Shown here: in pieces, positions 36,011-44,010 of the stretch
Numbering within the stretch: position 1 is the first letter of the stretch
How the letters are laid out: every line of letters begins with the position of its first letter
DNA from: Ruminococcus_C sp963590855
Lineage (GTDB): Bacteria; Bacillota; Clostridia; Oscillospirales; Ruminococcaceae
DNA: 64,000 nucleotides
Assembly: GCA_963590855.1 (NCBI GenBank)
Contig: CAVAQT010000013.1
Coordinates: 1-64,000, forward strand
Direction: 5' to 3'
The notes under the pieces: generated by a model
Databases searched by the model: none
The model's input: only the letters and a program-made list of their open reading frames with translations
Told to the model about the DNA's origin: nothing
Made by a program: the position numbers and the translations under genes

Positions 36011-36087
36011 CGCACGAAGCATACGAAATCCCGAACCAGACAAAAAACCACATTTTATAAAAAAGAAAGGCACTATCAAGGATAGTG
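35966..36087 (+). promoter_or_regulatory. Three consecutive hairpins before the pilin-like gene
   Basis: ATGGGC/GCCCAT (35966-35988), TTCGTGC/GCACGAA (about 35988-36020) and CACTATC/GATAGTG (36071-36087) follow each other; none has a T run of terminator type. Such stems often mark mRNA cleavage or stability sites that raise expression of the downstream subunit. Confidence 0.45.
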
Positions 36088-36102
36088 AAAGGTAAATAAC
36101 AT

Positions 36103-36315
36103 ATGGCATTTTTCCAGAGCGCAGTTACCATTCTGCAGACACTCGTAATCGCAATCGGAGCCGGTCTTGGCGTGTGGGGCGTAATCAACCTCATGGAAGG
36201 GTATGGCAACGACAACCCGGGCGCAAAGAGCCAGGGGATCAAGCAGCTCATGTCCGGCGGCGGTGTTATCCTCATCGGCACATCCCTTATTCCCCTGCTC
36301 TCCGGTTTGTTCTAA
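36103..36315 (+). CDS. Maff2-family, VirB2 pilin-like subunit
   Basis: A 70-residue hydrophobic protein with two membrane segments (TILQTLVIAIGAGLGVWGVI and SGGGVILIGTSLIPLLSGLF) around a polar loop (EGYGNDNPGAKSQGIKQL). The Maff2 family is the small pilin-like or channel protein of Tn1549-type elements. ATG 36103 is behind AAAGG and a hairpin. Confidence 0.87.
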   Translation: MAFFQSAVTILQTLVIAIGAGLGVWGVINLMEGYGNDNPGAKSQGIKQLMSGGGVILIGTSLIPLLSGLF

Positions 36316-36343
36316 AGGAAAAACAGAAAGGGGTTCATAATCC

Positions 36344-37216
36344 ATGTTTGACGGTTTGCTAACCGCAATCGAGGATTGGATTAGGGAGCTTTTTTCAGGC
36401 ATGGTCACGTCCAACCTGCAGACGATGTTTTCGGATGTCAATCAAAAGACAGCGGAGATCGCCACGCAGGTTGGACAGACCCCGCAAGGGTGGAACGGCA
36501 GCGTATTTTCCATGATACAGGGACTTTCCAATAATGTCATTGTCCCCATAGCAGGCATCATCATTACGATGGTGCTTTGCTATGAGCTGATCAGTATGCT
36601 GACCGAGCGCAACAATCTGCACGAAGTGGATACATGGATGTTCTTCAAGTATTTCGTGAAAATGTGGATTGCGGTGTACCTCGTCAGCAACACGTTCAAT
36701 ATCGTAATGGCGGTATTTGACGTGGGACAATCGGTTGTCAGCGGCGCGGCGGGATACATCTCCGGCAGAGCTGCGATAGACGTCGGCGGCATGATCGCCA
36801 CAATGGAAACGGCAATGGAATCCATGGGCATTCCGGAGCTGATGATGCTGTCGATAGAAACCGCCCTTGTGAGCCTTTGTATGAAATTGATCTCCGTTCT
36901 GATCATGGTGATCCTCTATGGTCGAATGATTGAGATTTACCTGTATTCCTCGGTTGCACCGATACCCTTTGCCACAATGTCCAACAGAGAATGGGGACAG
37001 ATCGGCACGAATTATTTCAGAGGGTTGTTCGCCCTCGCTTTCCAGGGATTTTTGATGATGGTCTGTGTGGGCATCTACGCGGTGCTTGTTGCCACCATGA
37101 ATATTACGGGGGATATTCATATGGCGCTGTTTGAGATTGCAGCCTATACGATTATCCTGTGCTATTCGCTGATGAAAACGTCCGGCCTGTCAAAATCCAT
37201 TTTCAATGCACACTAA
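36344..37216 (+). CDS. VirB6/TrbL-like channel protein (CD1112 family)
   Basis: A 290-residue polytopic membrane protein with about six hydrophobic segments: IVPIAGIIITMVLCYELISM, MWIAVYLVSNTFNIVMAVF, LISVLIMVILYGRMIEIYLY, GFLMMVCVGIYAVLVATMNI and others. It is the expected inner-membrane channel protein of the type IV secretion system. ATG 36344 follows AAAGGGG. It lies between the pilin-like gene and prgI, as in related elements. Confidence 0.88.
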   Translation: MFDGLLTAIEDWIRELFSGMVTSNLQTMFSDVNQKTAEIATQVGQTPQGWNGSVFSMIQGLSNNVIVPIAGIIITMVLCYELISMLTERNNLHEVDTWMFFKYFVKMWIAVYLVSNTFNIVMAVFDVGQSVVSGAAGYISGRAAIDVGGMIATMETAMESMGIPELMMLSIETALVSLCMKLISVLIMVILYGRMIEIYLYSSVAPIPFATMSNREWGQIGTNYFRGLFALAFQGFLMMVCVGIYAVLVATMNITGDIHMALFEIAAYTIILCYSLMKTSGLSKSIFNAH

Positions 37217-37230
37217 GGAGGAGCCTGCAT

Positions 37231-37635
37231 ATGGCGTATGTATCCGTACCGAAGGACTTGACGAAGGTGAAAACGAAAGTCCTTTTCAATCTGACAAAAC
37301 GGCAGATTATCTGCATCGGGATTGCCGCTGCGATAGGTCTGCCGTTCTATTTTCTCACAAGAGACGCGCTTGGGACAAGCAATGCGGCGACCGGAATGGT
37401 GATGCTCATGCTTCCGGCATTCTTCTTTGCGCTGTTTGAAAAGGACGGGATGCCTTTGGAGCGCATCCTGTTCAACATAATCCGCGTAAAAATGCTGAAT
37501 CCCGGCGTCCGTCCCTATGAAACGGAATCTGTATTCCGTTCTGACAGACAGCGAAGCGCAGAGCAATTCATACAGCGCAAAAGCAAAGCAAAAGAAGAAG
37601 CAGGACGCTTCTCGGAACAGGAGGACTGTGATTGA
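37231..37635 (+). CDS. prgI: PrgI family (VirB3-like) protein
   Basis: A 134-residue protein with the PrgI start AYVSVPKDLTKVKTKVLFNL and two membrane segments (QIICIGIAAAIGLPFYFLTR, TGMVMLMLPAFFFALFEKD). PrgI proteins act beside VirB4 as VirB3 equivalents. ATG 37231 is behind AAGGAGGAG; the longer frame upstream overlaps the VirB6-like gene. Its stop overlaps the VirB4 TTG start. Confidence 0.9.
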   Translation: MAYVSVPKDLTKVKTKVLFNLTKRQIICIGIAAAIGLPFYFLTRDALGTSNAATGMVMLMLPAFFFALFEKDGMPLERILFNIIRVKMLNPGVRPYETESVFRSDRQRSAEQFIQRKSKAKEEAGRFSEQEDCD

Positions 37636-40007
37636 CTAAAAATAACGGCAGAAAACCAACGGCGAAAGCCAAAACGCCGGTGAAAACGCAAAAAAGGGAA
37701 AAGAAGCTGTCTGCGCAGAAAAGCATCCGATACCGTGAAATGGGCAAGGACGGCATCTGCCGCGTGGACGAGCGTTTCTATTCCAAAACGATCCGCTTTT
37801 TTGATATAAACTATCAGCTTGCGCAGAAGGACGATAAAAACGCTATTTTTGAGAACTGGTGCGATTTCCTTAATTATTTCGATTCATCCATTCAGTTCCA
37901 GCTTTCCTTTATCAACCACCATACCGATATGCGGGAAGCGGTCAAGGCGATAGATATTCCGTCCCGGAACGACACCTTTGACGATGTGCGCAGAGAGTAT
38001 GCGCAGATGCTCCGCAATCAGCTTGCCAAGGGCAACAACGGCTTGGTGAAGTCCAAGTTCATCACCTTCGGCGTGGAAGCGGACAGCATCAGGGAGGCAA
38101 GACCGAAGTTAGAGCGAATCGAAGCGGACATTCTCGGCAATTTCAAGGTGCTGGACGTTGTGGCATATCCGCTGAGCGGCGTGGAGCGATTGAAAATCCT
38201 GCACGATACCTTCAACAGCGACACAATGCAGCCGTTCCGCTTTACCTACGATATGGTGGCGAAAACGGGACTCGGCACGAAGGACTATATCGCGCCGACG
38301 AGCTTTGATTTTCGTGACGGAAAGTATTTCCGTATGGGCAAGACCATCGGGGCGGTATCTTTCCTGCAAATCCTCGCGCCGGAGCTGACCGATAAGATGC
38401 TGGCTGAATTTCTGGATCGGGACAGCGATATGATGCTGAATCTTCATATTCAGTCTCTCGACCAGACCAAAGCCATCAAGACCCTGAAATCAAAGATTAC
38501 GGATATTGACCGTATGAAGATCGAAGAACAGAAAAAGGCGGTCAGAGCCGGATACGACATGGAAATCATTCCGTCTGACCTCGCCACCTTCGGCGGTGAG
38601 GCAAAGAAGCTGCTGGAGGATTTGCAGAGCCGCAACGAGCGAATGTTCATGGTTACGGTGCTGATTCTGAACACGGCGCAGAGTAAACAGAGGCTCGACA
38701 ACATGGTCTTTCAGACCGCGGGCATTGCGCAGAAATACAACTGCGCGCTGCGCCGTCTGGATTATCAGCAGGAAACGGGGCTGATGAGCAGTCTGCCCCT
38801 CGGTAAGAATTACATCCCGATCAAAAGAGCGCTGACCACCACGTCCACGGCAATTTTTGTCCCGTTTACCACGCAGGAGCTGTTTCAGGACGGTGAGGCG
38901 CTCTATTACGGTCTGAACGCGCTGTCCAACAATATGATCATGGTTGACCGCAAGAAGCTGAAAAATCCCAACGGCCTGATTTTGGGTACGCCCGGTTCGG
39001 GCAAATCCTTTTCGGCAAAGCGTGAAATGACCAATGCCTTCCTCGTAACCGACGACGATATTATCGTCTGCGACCCCGAAGGCGAGTATTATCCCCTCGT
39101 CAATAAGATGCAGGGGCAGGTCATTCGCATTTCACCTACCAGCCGCGACTATGTAAACCCAATGGATATCAATCTGGACTATTCGGATGATGAAAATCCC
39201 CTTGCGCTGAAATCCGATTTTATTCTGTCGCTTTGCGAGCTGATCATGGGCGGCAAGACGGGGCTGGAAGCGGTGGAGATTTCCATGATCGACCGCTGCC
39301 TGCCGATTGTGTACCGGGATTACTTCGCAAATCCCACCCCGGAGAATATGCCGACCCTTGAGGATTTGTATGACTGTCTGCGCGCACAGAAGGAGGATGA
39401 AGCACAGCGGATTGCAACGGCACTTGAAATCTATGTTCACGGCTCTCTCAAGGTGTTCAACCACAGAACGAATGTGCAGCTTGATAACCGATTTGTATGC
39501 TTCGATATTAAGGAGCTGGGCAAGCAGCTCAAGAAAATCGGGATGCTGATTGTGCAGGATCAGGTGTGGAACAGAGTAACGGTCAACCGTGCGGCAAAGA
39601 AATCGACAAGGTATTACATCGACGAGTTCCATCTGCTTTTGAAGGAGGAGCAGACGGCGGCGTATTCGGTGGAAATCTGGAAGCGTTTCCGCAAATGGGG
39701 CGGTATCCCCACGGGCATTACGCAGAATGTGAAGGACCTGCTCGCAAGCCGTGAGATTGAGAACATCTTTGAAAACTCCGACTTTGTGTATATGCTCAAT
39801 CAGGCGGCAGGCGACAGAGAAATTCTTTCCAGACAGCTCAGTATTTCGCCCCACCAGCTTTCCTATGTCACCAACAGCAATGCCGGTGAGGGGCTTGTTT
39901 TTTACGGAAGCACGATTATTCCGTTCAAGGATCACTTCGATAAGAGCCTGCAGCTCTATCAATTGATGACGACTCGCCCGGATGAAGCCGGAACAACAAA
40001 ACATTAA
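37632..40007 (+). CDS. VirB4/TraE-type transfer ATPase (CD1110 family)
   Basis: A 791-residue ATPase powering the transfer channel. Residues 30-330 form the VirB4 N-terminal domain (YSKTIRFFDINYQLAQKDD). Walker A is LGTPGSGKSFSAKREM near residue 452, DDIIVCDPEGEYYPLVNKMQ follows, and Walker B is TRYYIDEFHLLLKEEQ near 660. RKWGGIPTGITQNVKDLL is the typical late motif. The start is TTG 37632 (AGGAGG upstream), overlapping prgI. No break. Confidence 0.95.
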   Translation: MTKNNGRKPTAKAKTPVKTQKREKKLSAQKSIRYREMGKDGICRVDERFYSKTIRFFDINYQLAQKDDKNAIFENWCDFLNYFDSSIQFQLSFINHHTDMREAVKAIDIPSRNDTFDDVRREYAQMLRNQLAKGNNGLVKSKFITFGVEADSIREARPKLERIEADILGNFKVLDVVAYPLSGVERLKILHDTFNSDTMQPFRFTYDMVAKTGLGTKDYIAPTSFDFRDGKYFRMGKTIGAVSFLQILAPELTDKMLAEFLDRDSDMMLNLHIQSLDQTKAIKTLKSKITDIDRMKIEEQKKAVRAGYDMEIIPSDLATFGGEAKKLLEDLQSRNERMFMVTVLILNTAQSKQRLDNMVFQTAGIAQKYNCALRRLDYQQETGLMSSLPLGKNYIPIKRALTTTSTAIFVPFTTQELFQDGEALYYGLNALSNNMIMVDRKKLKNPNGLILGTPGSGKSFSAKREMTNAFLVTDDDIIVCDPEGEYYPLVNKMQGQVIRISPTSRDYVNPMDINLDYSDDENPLALKSDFILSLCELIMGGKTGLEAVEISMIDRCLPIVYRDYFANPTPENMPTLEDLYDCLRAQKEDEAQRIATALEIYVHGSLKVFNHRTNVQLDNRFVCFDIKELGKQLKKIGMLIVQDQVWNRVTVNRAAKKSTRYYIDEFHLLLKEEQTAAYSVEIWKRFRKWGGIPTGITQNVKDLLASREIENIFENSDFVYMLNQAAGDREILSRQLSISPHQLSYVTNSNAGEGLVFYGSTIIPFKDHFDKSLQLYQLMTTRPDEAGTTKH

Positions 40008-40024
40008 ACTGCGGAGGATATGGA

Positions 40025-40552
40025 ATGAACGAAAAGAAAAATGTGAGCTATGCCGCAAGCTGCAAGGAAATTGCAGCGGTAGATTTCAAAGAGCTTCTGT
40101 CCGTGTATGCGGACATGAAAAGAATGCACTGTATGCTGAAAACCCTGATTGCCGCGCTGCAGCGGGAGGAAAAGCTGAAACAGCATCACCGCCCCTATCT
40201 GGAGCTTCGCCGCGAAATGCTTGCCATGTGCGAGAGCTATCTGAAAGATTTGACGGAAATTGCTGTCAGAACCGCAATGCCCGTCAACGGTTGCCCGATT
40301 GAGCATAGCTGTAAATCTGAACACACGGGAGAGAAAACGGATAATAAGATTTTCTTCGCTATGCTGGATGATCTGCTTGTGCTTGTAGAGCATACAGACA
40401 ACATGACAAGTTTTATGAAGCTCCTTATGAACGGCGTTAACCTCGTTGGTATGCCTATCGAATATGGAGAGCAGGTAGGGCGAGAAACTTCGGAGATGGT
40501 TGACCGCTGGGAGGAATATCTGAGAGCTGCCACCACAGAGGGTAATCCGTAA
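40025..40552 (+). CDS. Element protein of unknown function between VirB4 and the hydrolase
   Basis: A 175-residue, mostly helical soluble protein (KELLSVYADMKRMHCMLKTL, IFFAMLDDLLVLVEHTDNMT), without signal peptide or known motif. ATG 40025 follows CGGAGGATATGG. It sits in the transfer operon with 17- and 21-base gaps, so a structural or regulatory role in transfer is likely but unproven. Confidence 0.65.
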   Translation: MNEKKNVSYAASCKEIAAVDFKELLSVYADMKRMHCMLKTLIAALQREEKLKQHHRPYLELRREMLAMCESYLKDLTEIAVRTAMPVNGCPIEHSCKSEHTGEKTDNKIFFAMLDDLLVLVEHTDNMTSFMKLLMNGVNLVGMPIEYGEQVGRETSEMVDRWEEYLRAATTEGNP

Positions 40553-40573
40553 TTCTTACGGAGATTGGCGGTG

Positions 40574-42448
40574 ATGAGCATGGAAAACAGATATGAAGCA
40601 CCGGAAAAAGTCGTACAGCAAATGACCAAAAACGGCTTGGTGGAGCATAGCGTTTCGGGAAGCCGGGAAACGAGCCTGTCACTCAGACCGCCGGAGGATC
40701 AATACGATGCGGCTGAACCCATTGATTTCGATGCGCTGTTCAGCCGGCACGAAGCGAAAAGCCGCGAACGTGCTGAGAGCGGCACAAGGGAGAAAGGAAG
40801 CAAAGCAAAGAAAGGCGGGCAGCAAAAAAGGCAGAGAAAAGGCAGACTGGCCTTTGGGGATGAAGCCCTGCCCGATAAAGCAATGAAATCAGGTTCGTCG
40901 GGCAGGCTTGCCCGCCGTGCGGCAAACATGGCGGTGGATGCGGGCAGAGGGGCGGTACACGGCAAGATTTATCAGGTGGAAAACGAGAACAACGGCGTTA
41001 AGGCGGCGCACCATGCGGAAATGCTTGCGGAAAATTCACTTATTTCCGCTATGCGAAAGCAGAGAAAAAGGAGCGTCGGCAATCGTGGGAAACGCCTGCG
41101 TGAAGCACCGGATGAAAAAGCCCTGAAGCATCAGCCTGCGGAAAGCTCTAAGGCGCTGGTTCCGGCTGAGGGAAGCCTGCCGCAGACAAAAGCAGGTCAT
41201 GGCGGAGGCAGTAATCCGCAGCAAAAACGGTATATTCGGATGGAATACCGAAAACGCGTATATGCCAAAGCAAGGGGCGGTGCTTCCGCAGGCGGTAAGA
41301 CCGCAAAGGCGGCGGCAGGCAAGGCGGAGAAAATCAAGGAAGCCGCCGTGAATTTCTTCAAGAACAACAGGGGCTTGTGGATCGCGCTTGCGATACTCGG
41401 CATTCTGTTCATTCTGATGATGATCGGACTCGGAAGCTGCAGCTCCATGACGGGCGGCATATCTTCCGCGGTTTTCGCAACAACATATCCGCTGGAGGAC
41501 GCCGATATGAAGGGCGCGGAAGAACGGTATCTGAGCTTGGAGGCGGAATTGCAGGCGTATCTTGATACCTATGAGAGCAGCCACGATTATGACGAGTATC
41601 ATTTCAATCTGGATGATATAGAGCATGACCCGTATGTGCTGATCTCCGCAATTACGGCTTCGCACGGCGGGGAGTGGACAATTGATGATGTGGGCAGCAC
41701 CATTCAGATGCTGTTCGACAAGCAGTACATTCTCACCGAAAACGTAACCGTGGAAACGAGGTATCGCACGGAAACAAGAACGGGGACAAGCTCCTATGTC
41801 GATCCCGACACGGGAGAAATAATTACGGAGGAATATGAGTATGAGGTGGAAATCCCATACGATTATTATATCTGTACAGTGGAGCTTGAAAACTTCAACC
41901 TTTCTCACGTTCCCGTTTACATCATGGGCGAGGAACAGCTATCGACCTATGCGCTGCTTATGAGTATGCTTGGCAACAGACCGGATTTGTTCCCGGACTC
42001 GGCTTATGTCACAAGGTATTACTATACGGAATATCCGAAGTATGAAATTCCCGCAGAGGCGATGTCCGATCCGGAATTTGCGGCGATGATAACCGAAGCG
42101 GAAAAGTATCTCGGTTATCCGTATGTCTGGGGCGGCAGCTCCCCCGCTACCTCCTTTGACTGCTCCGGTTTTGTTTCCTATGTGATCAACAACAGCGGCA
42201 CGGGGCGGAATGTGGGCAGATTGGGCGCGGATGGGCTTTTGGGAATATGCAAGATCATAACGCCCGAAAGCGCAAGACCCGGTGATCTGATTTTCTTTCA
42301 GGGCACATACGACACGACAGGAGCATCCCATGTCGGTATTTATGTCGGGGACAAGAAAATGTTGCACTGCGGAGATCCCATCCAATATACAAGCATCGAC
42401 ACTCCATATTGGCAGGAGCATTTTTATTATTTCGGCAGATTGCCGTAA
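40574..42448 (+). CDS. Membrane-anchored NlpC/P60 peptidoglycan hydrolase (CD1108 family)
   Basis: A 624-residue VirB1-like hydrolase that would open the cell wall for transfer. Residues 1-260 are cytoplasmic, basic and low in complexity. One membrane segment (GLWIALAILGILFILMMIGL) lies at about 266-286. The outside part ends in an NlpC/P60 domain from about 510: YPYVWGGSSPATSFDCSGF with the catalytic cysteine near 528 and ASHVGIYVGDKKMLHCG with the histidine near 584. ATG 40574 or 40580 is used; TTG 40565 is less likely. Confidence 0.9.
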   Translation: MSMENRYEAPEKVVQQMTKNGLVEHSVSGSRETSLSLRPPEDQYDAAEPIDFDALFSRHEAKSRERAESGTREKGSKAKKGGQQKRQRKGRLAFGDEALPDKAMKSGSSGRLARRAANMAVDAGRGAVHGKIYQVENENNGVKAAHHAEMLAENSLISAMRKQRKRSVGNRGKRLREAPDEKALKHQPAESSKALVPAEGSLPQTKAGHGGGSNPQQKRYIRMEYRKRVYAKARGGASAGGKTAKAAAGKAEKIKEAAVNFFKNNRGLWIALAILGILFILMMIGLGSCSSMTGGISSAVFATTYPLEDADMKGAEERYLSLEAELQAYLDTYESSHDYDEYHFNLDDIEHDPYVLISAITASHGGEWTIDDVGSTIQMLFDKQYILTENVTVETRYRTETRTGTSSYVDPDTGEIITEEYEYEVEIPYDYYICTVELENFNLSHVPVYIMGEEQLSTYALLMSMLGNRPDLFPDSAYVTRYYYTEYPKYEIPAEAMSDPEFAAMITEAEKYLGYPYVWGGSSPATSFDCSGFVSYVINNSGTGRNVGRLGADGLLGICKIITPESARPGDLIFFQGTYDTTGASHVGIYVGDKKMLHCGDPIQYTSIDTPYWQEHFYYFGRLP

Positions 42449-42463
42449 GAAAGAGGAAAAGGC

Positions 42464-42760
42464 ATGAATCTAAAATTGAAGCGCGTCATTGAGGAAATCG
42501 AAAAAATCGAGAAAAAGGTTTCCGAGTGGCAGGAACAGCTGAAGCATCTCAGACAGCAGAGAAAACAGCTGGAGGATCAGGAAATTATTAAGAGCATCCG
42601 TTCCATGCAGCTGTCCGGGGCGGATATGCTTACGCTGCTTGACGGCATCCAGAACGGAAATGTACGGTTCGTTTCGGATGCGCAGGGAAATATGCACATG
42701 GAGAGCGACACCGTGAGTGCCGCAGAAAGCGAGGACTTTGAACTTGAAAAAGTGGATTAA
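42464..42760 (+). CDS. DUF4315 family coiled-coil protein
   Basis: A 98-residue protein. Residues 1-45 form a coiled coil (KRVIEEIEKIEKKVSEWQEQ), followed by ALSGADMLTLLDGI-like text (MQLSGADMLTLLDGIQNGN), which marks DUF4315. It always accompanies DUF4366 proteins in CTn4-type elements and may assist the transfer apparatus. The next gene starts at TTG 42744 inside it. Confidence 0.87.
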   Translation: MNLKLKRVIEEIEKIEKKVSEWQEQLKHLRQQRKQLEDQEIIKSIRSMQLSGADMLTLLDGIQNGNVRFVSDAQGNMHMESDTVSAAESEDFELEKVD

Positions 42761-43928
42761 AAGAATTTCTGTTATGGTAATGGCGGCGGTTATGCTGCTC
42801 TGCACCACGATTACGGCATTCGCCTACGAGGGCGAAACAGCTGCGCAGAATGCGCCGGATGCAGCGGATAAAACGGCGGCATCCGAAACGGATACCGAGG
42901 CGGAGACTTCTTCGGACAAGGAGAATATTCCGTACTCCTACATCATCAAGGAGGACGGCAGCGTGGTAATCACGCTGAATGAAGCCGTAACCGGGGAAAT
43001 CAGGAAAACCGGAACGGTGGTGACGAACGGCGGGCGGCTGAATCTTCGTACCGGCGCGGGCATGAGCTATGAGGTAATCGACCAGCTTCGCCCCGGAGAG
43101 GAGGTTGTCGTCATCGGCGCACAGGGCGATTGGTACGAGGTCATCGTTCCCGAAAAGACGGGCTTCGTTCACAGCGACTATCTGCAGGTGCTTGAAACGG
43201 CGCAGCAGAATAATCAGATTGACTCCGCACTGCTTGCCATGATTATGAAGCTTATGGCAGGCGGCATTCATGGCGATGCAGCCGCTGAAAATGACGGTTC
43301 CTTTACGCCGGGCGGCAATATGACCTTGATTGACGATTATTTGCAGATTGAAGCCGAAGCCACCGAGGACACGCCGCAGCAGGACAAGCAGTTTATCACC
43401 CTGCAATCCAAAAACGGAAATGTATTTTATCTGGTGATTGACCGCAACGGTACGGAAGAAAATGTGTATTTCTTAAATCTCGTGGATGAAGCAGACCTTC
43501 TCGCGCTTACGGAGGACGCAGAGGGCGGTACAGCAGCTGCACCCGCCTGCTCCTGCACCGATAAGTGTGCCGTTGGAGCAATCCGCACCGATTGTGAAAT
43601 CTGCCGCACCAATATGAGCGAGTGCGCGGGCAAGGAAAGCGGCGTTATTCTGGAACCCGAAGCCACCGATGCAGCCGATACCGAGGACGAGGAAAAGCCG
43701 AAAAGCAGCAATTTCGGTACGATTATCATTCTTGCCGTGCTTGGCGCGGTGATCGCCGGAGGGTATTACTACTTCAAAATTTACAAGCCGAAGCGTGAAG
43801 CGGCGGTAAGCGATGACGAAGATCTGGAGTATATGGATGAAGGCGAAGCGGTCAATGAGGACGAAGCGGATCACGCACCCGACGCGGAGGACGATGAAAA
43901 CGATTATACGGACGATGACGAGGAATAA
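42744..43928 (+). CDS. DUF4366 (CD1107 family) exported protein with SH3b domain
   Basis: A 394-residue surface protein. Signal peptide KKWIKRISVMVMAAVMLLCT to about residue 27; a bacterial SH3 domain at about 92-145 (GRLNLRTGAGMSYEVIDQLR, GFVHSDYL), probably wall-binding. A DUF4366 core follows, then a cysteine cluster at 267-300 (CSCTDKCAVGAIRTDCEIC), a membrane anchor near 322-343 and an acidic tail. TTG 42744 is chosen for the signal peptide and the AGGA ahead of it. It overlaps the DUF4315 gene. Confidence 0.87.
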   Translation: MKKWIKRISVMVMAAVMLLCTTITAFAYEGETAAQNAPDAADKTAASETDTEAETSSDKENIPYSYIIKEDGSVVITLNEAVTGEIRKTGTVVTNGGRLNLRTGAGMSYEVIDQLRPGEEVVVIGAQGDWYEVIVPEKTGFVHSDYLQVLETAQQNNQIDSALLAMIMKLMAGGIHGDAAAENDGSFTPGGNMTLIDDYLQIEAEATEDTPQQDKQFITLQSKNGNVFYLVIDRNGTEENVYFLNLVDEADLLALTEDAEGGTAAAPACSCTDKCAVGAIRTDCEICRTNMSECAGKESGVILEPEATDAADTEDEEKPKSSNFGTIIILAVLGAVIAGGYYYFKIYKPKREAAVSDDEDLEYMDEGEAVNEDEADHAPDAEDDENDYTDDDEE

Positions 43929-44010
43929 CCCGTCATAAGCGCGTCAAGGGGTGCAAAGGGCAGGGATGCTTTTTGCACCCCGCTATTTTTATATTCGGAG
44001 GAATTTCATT

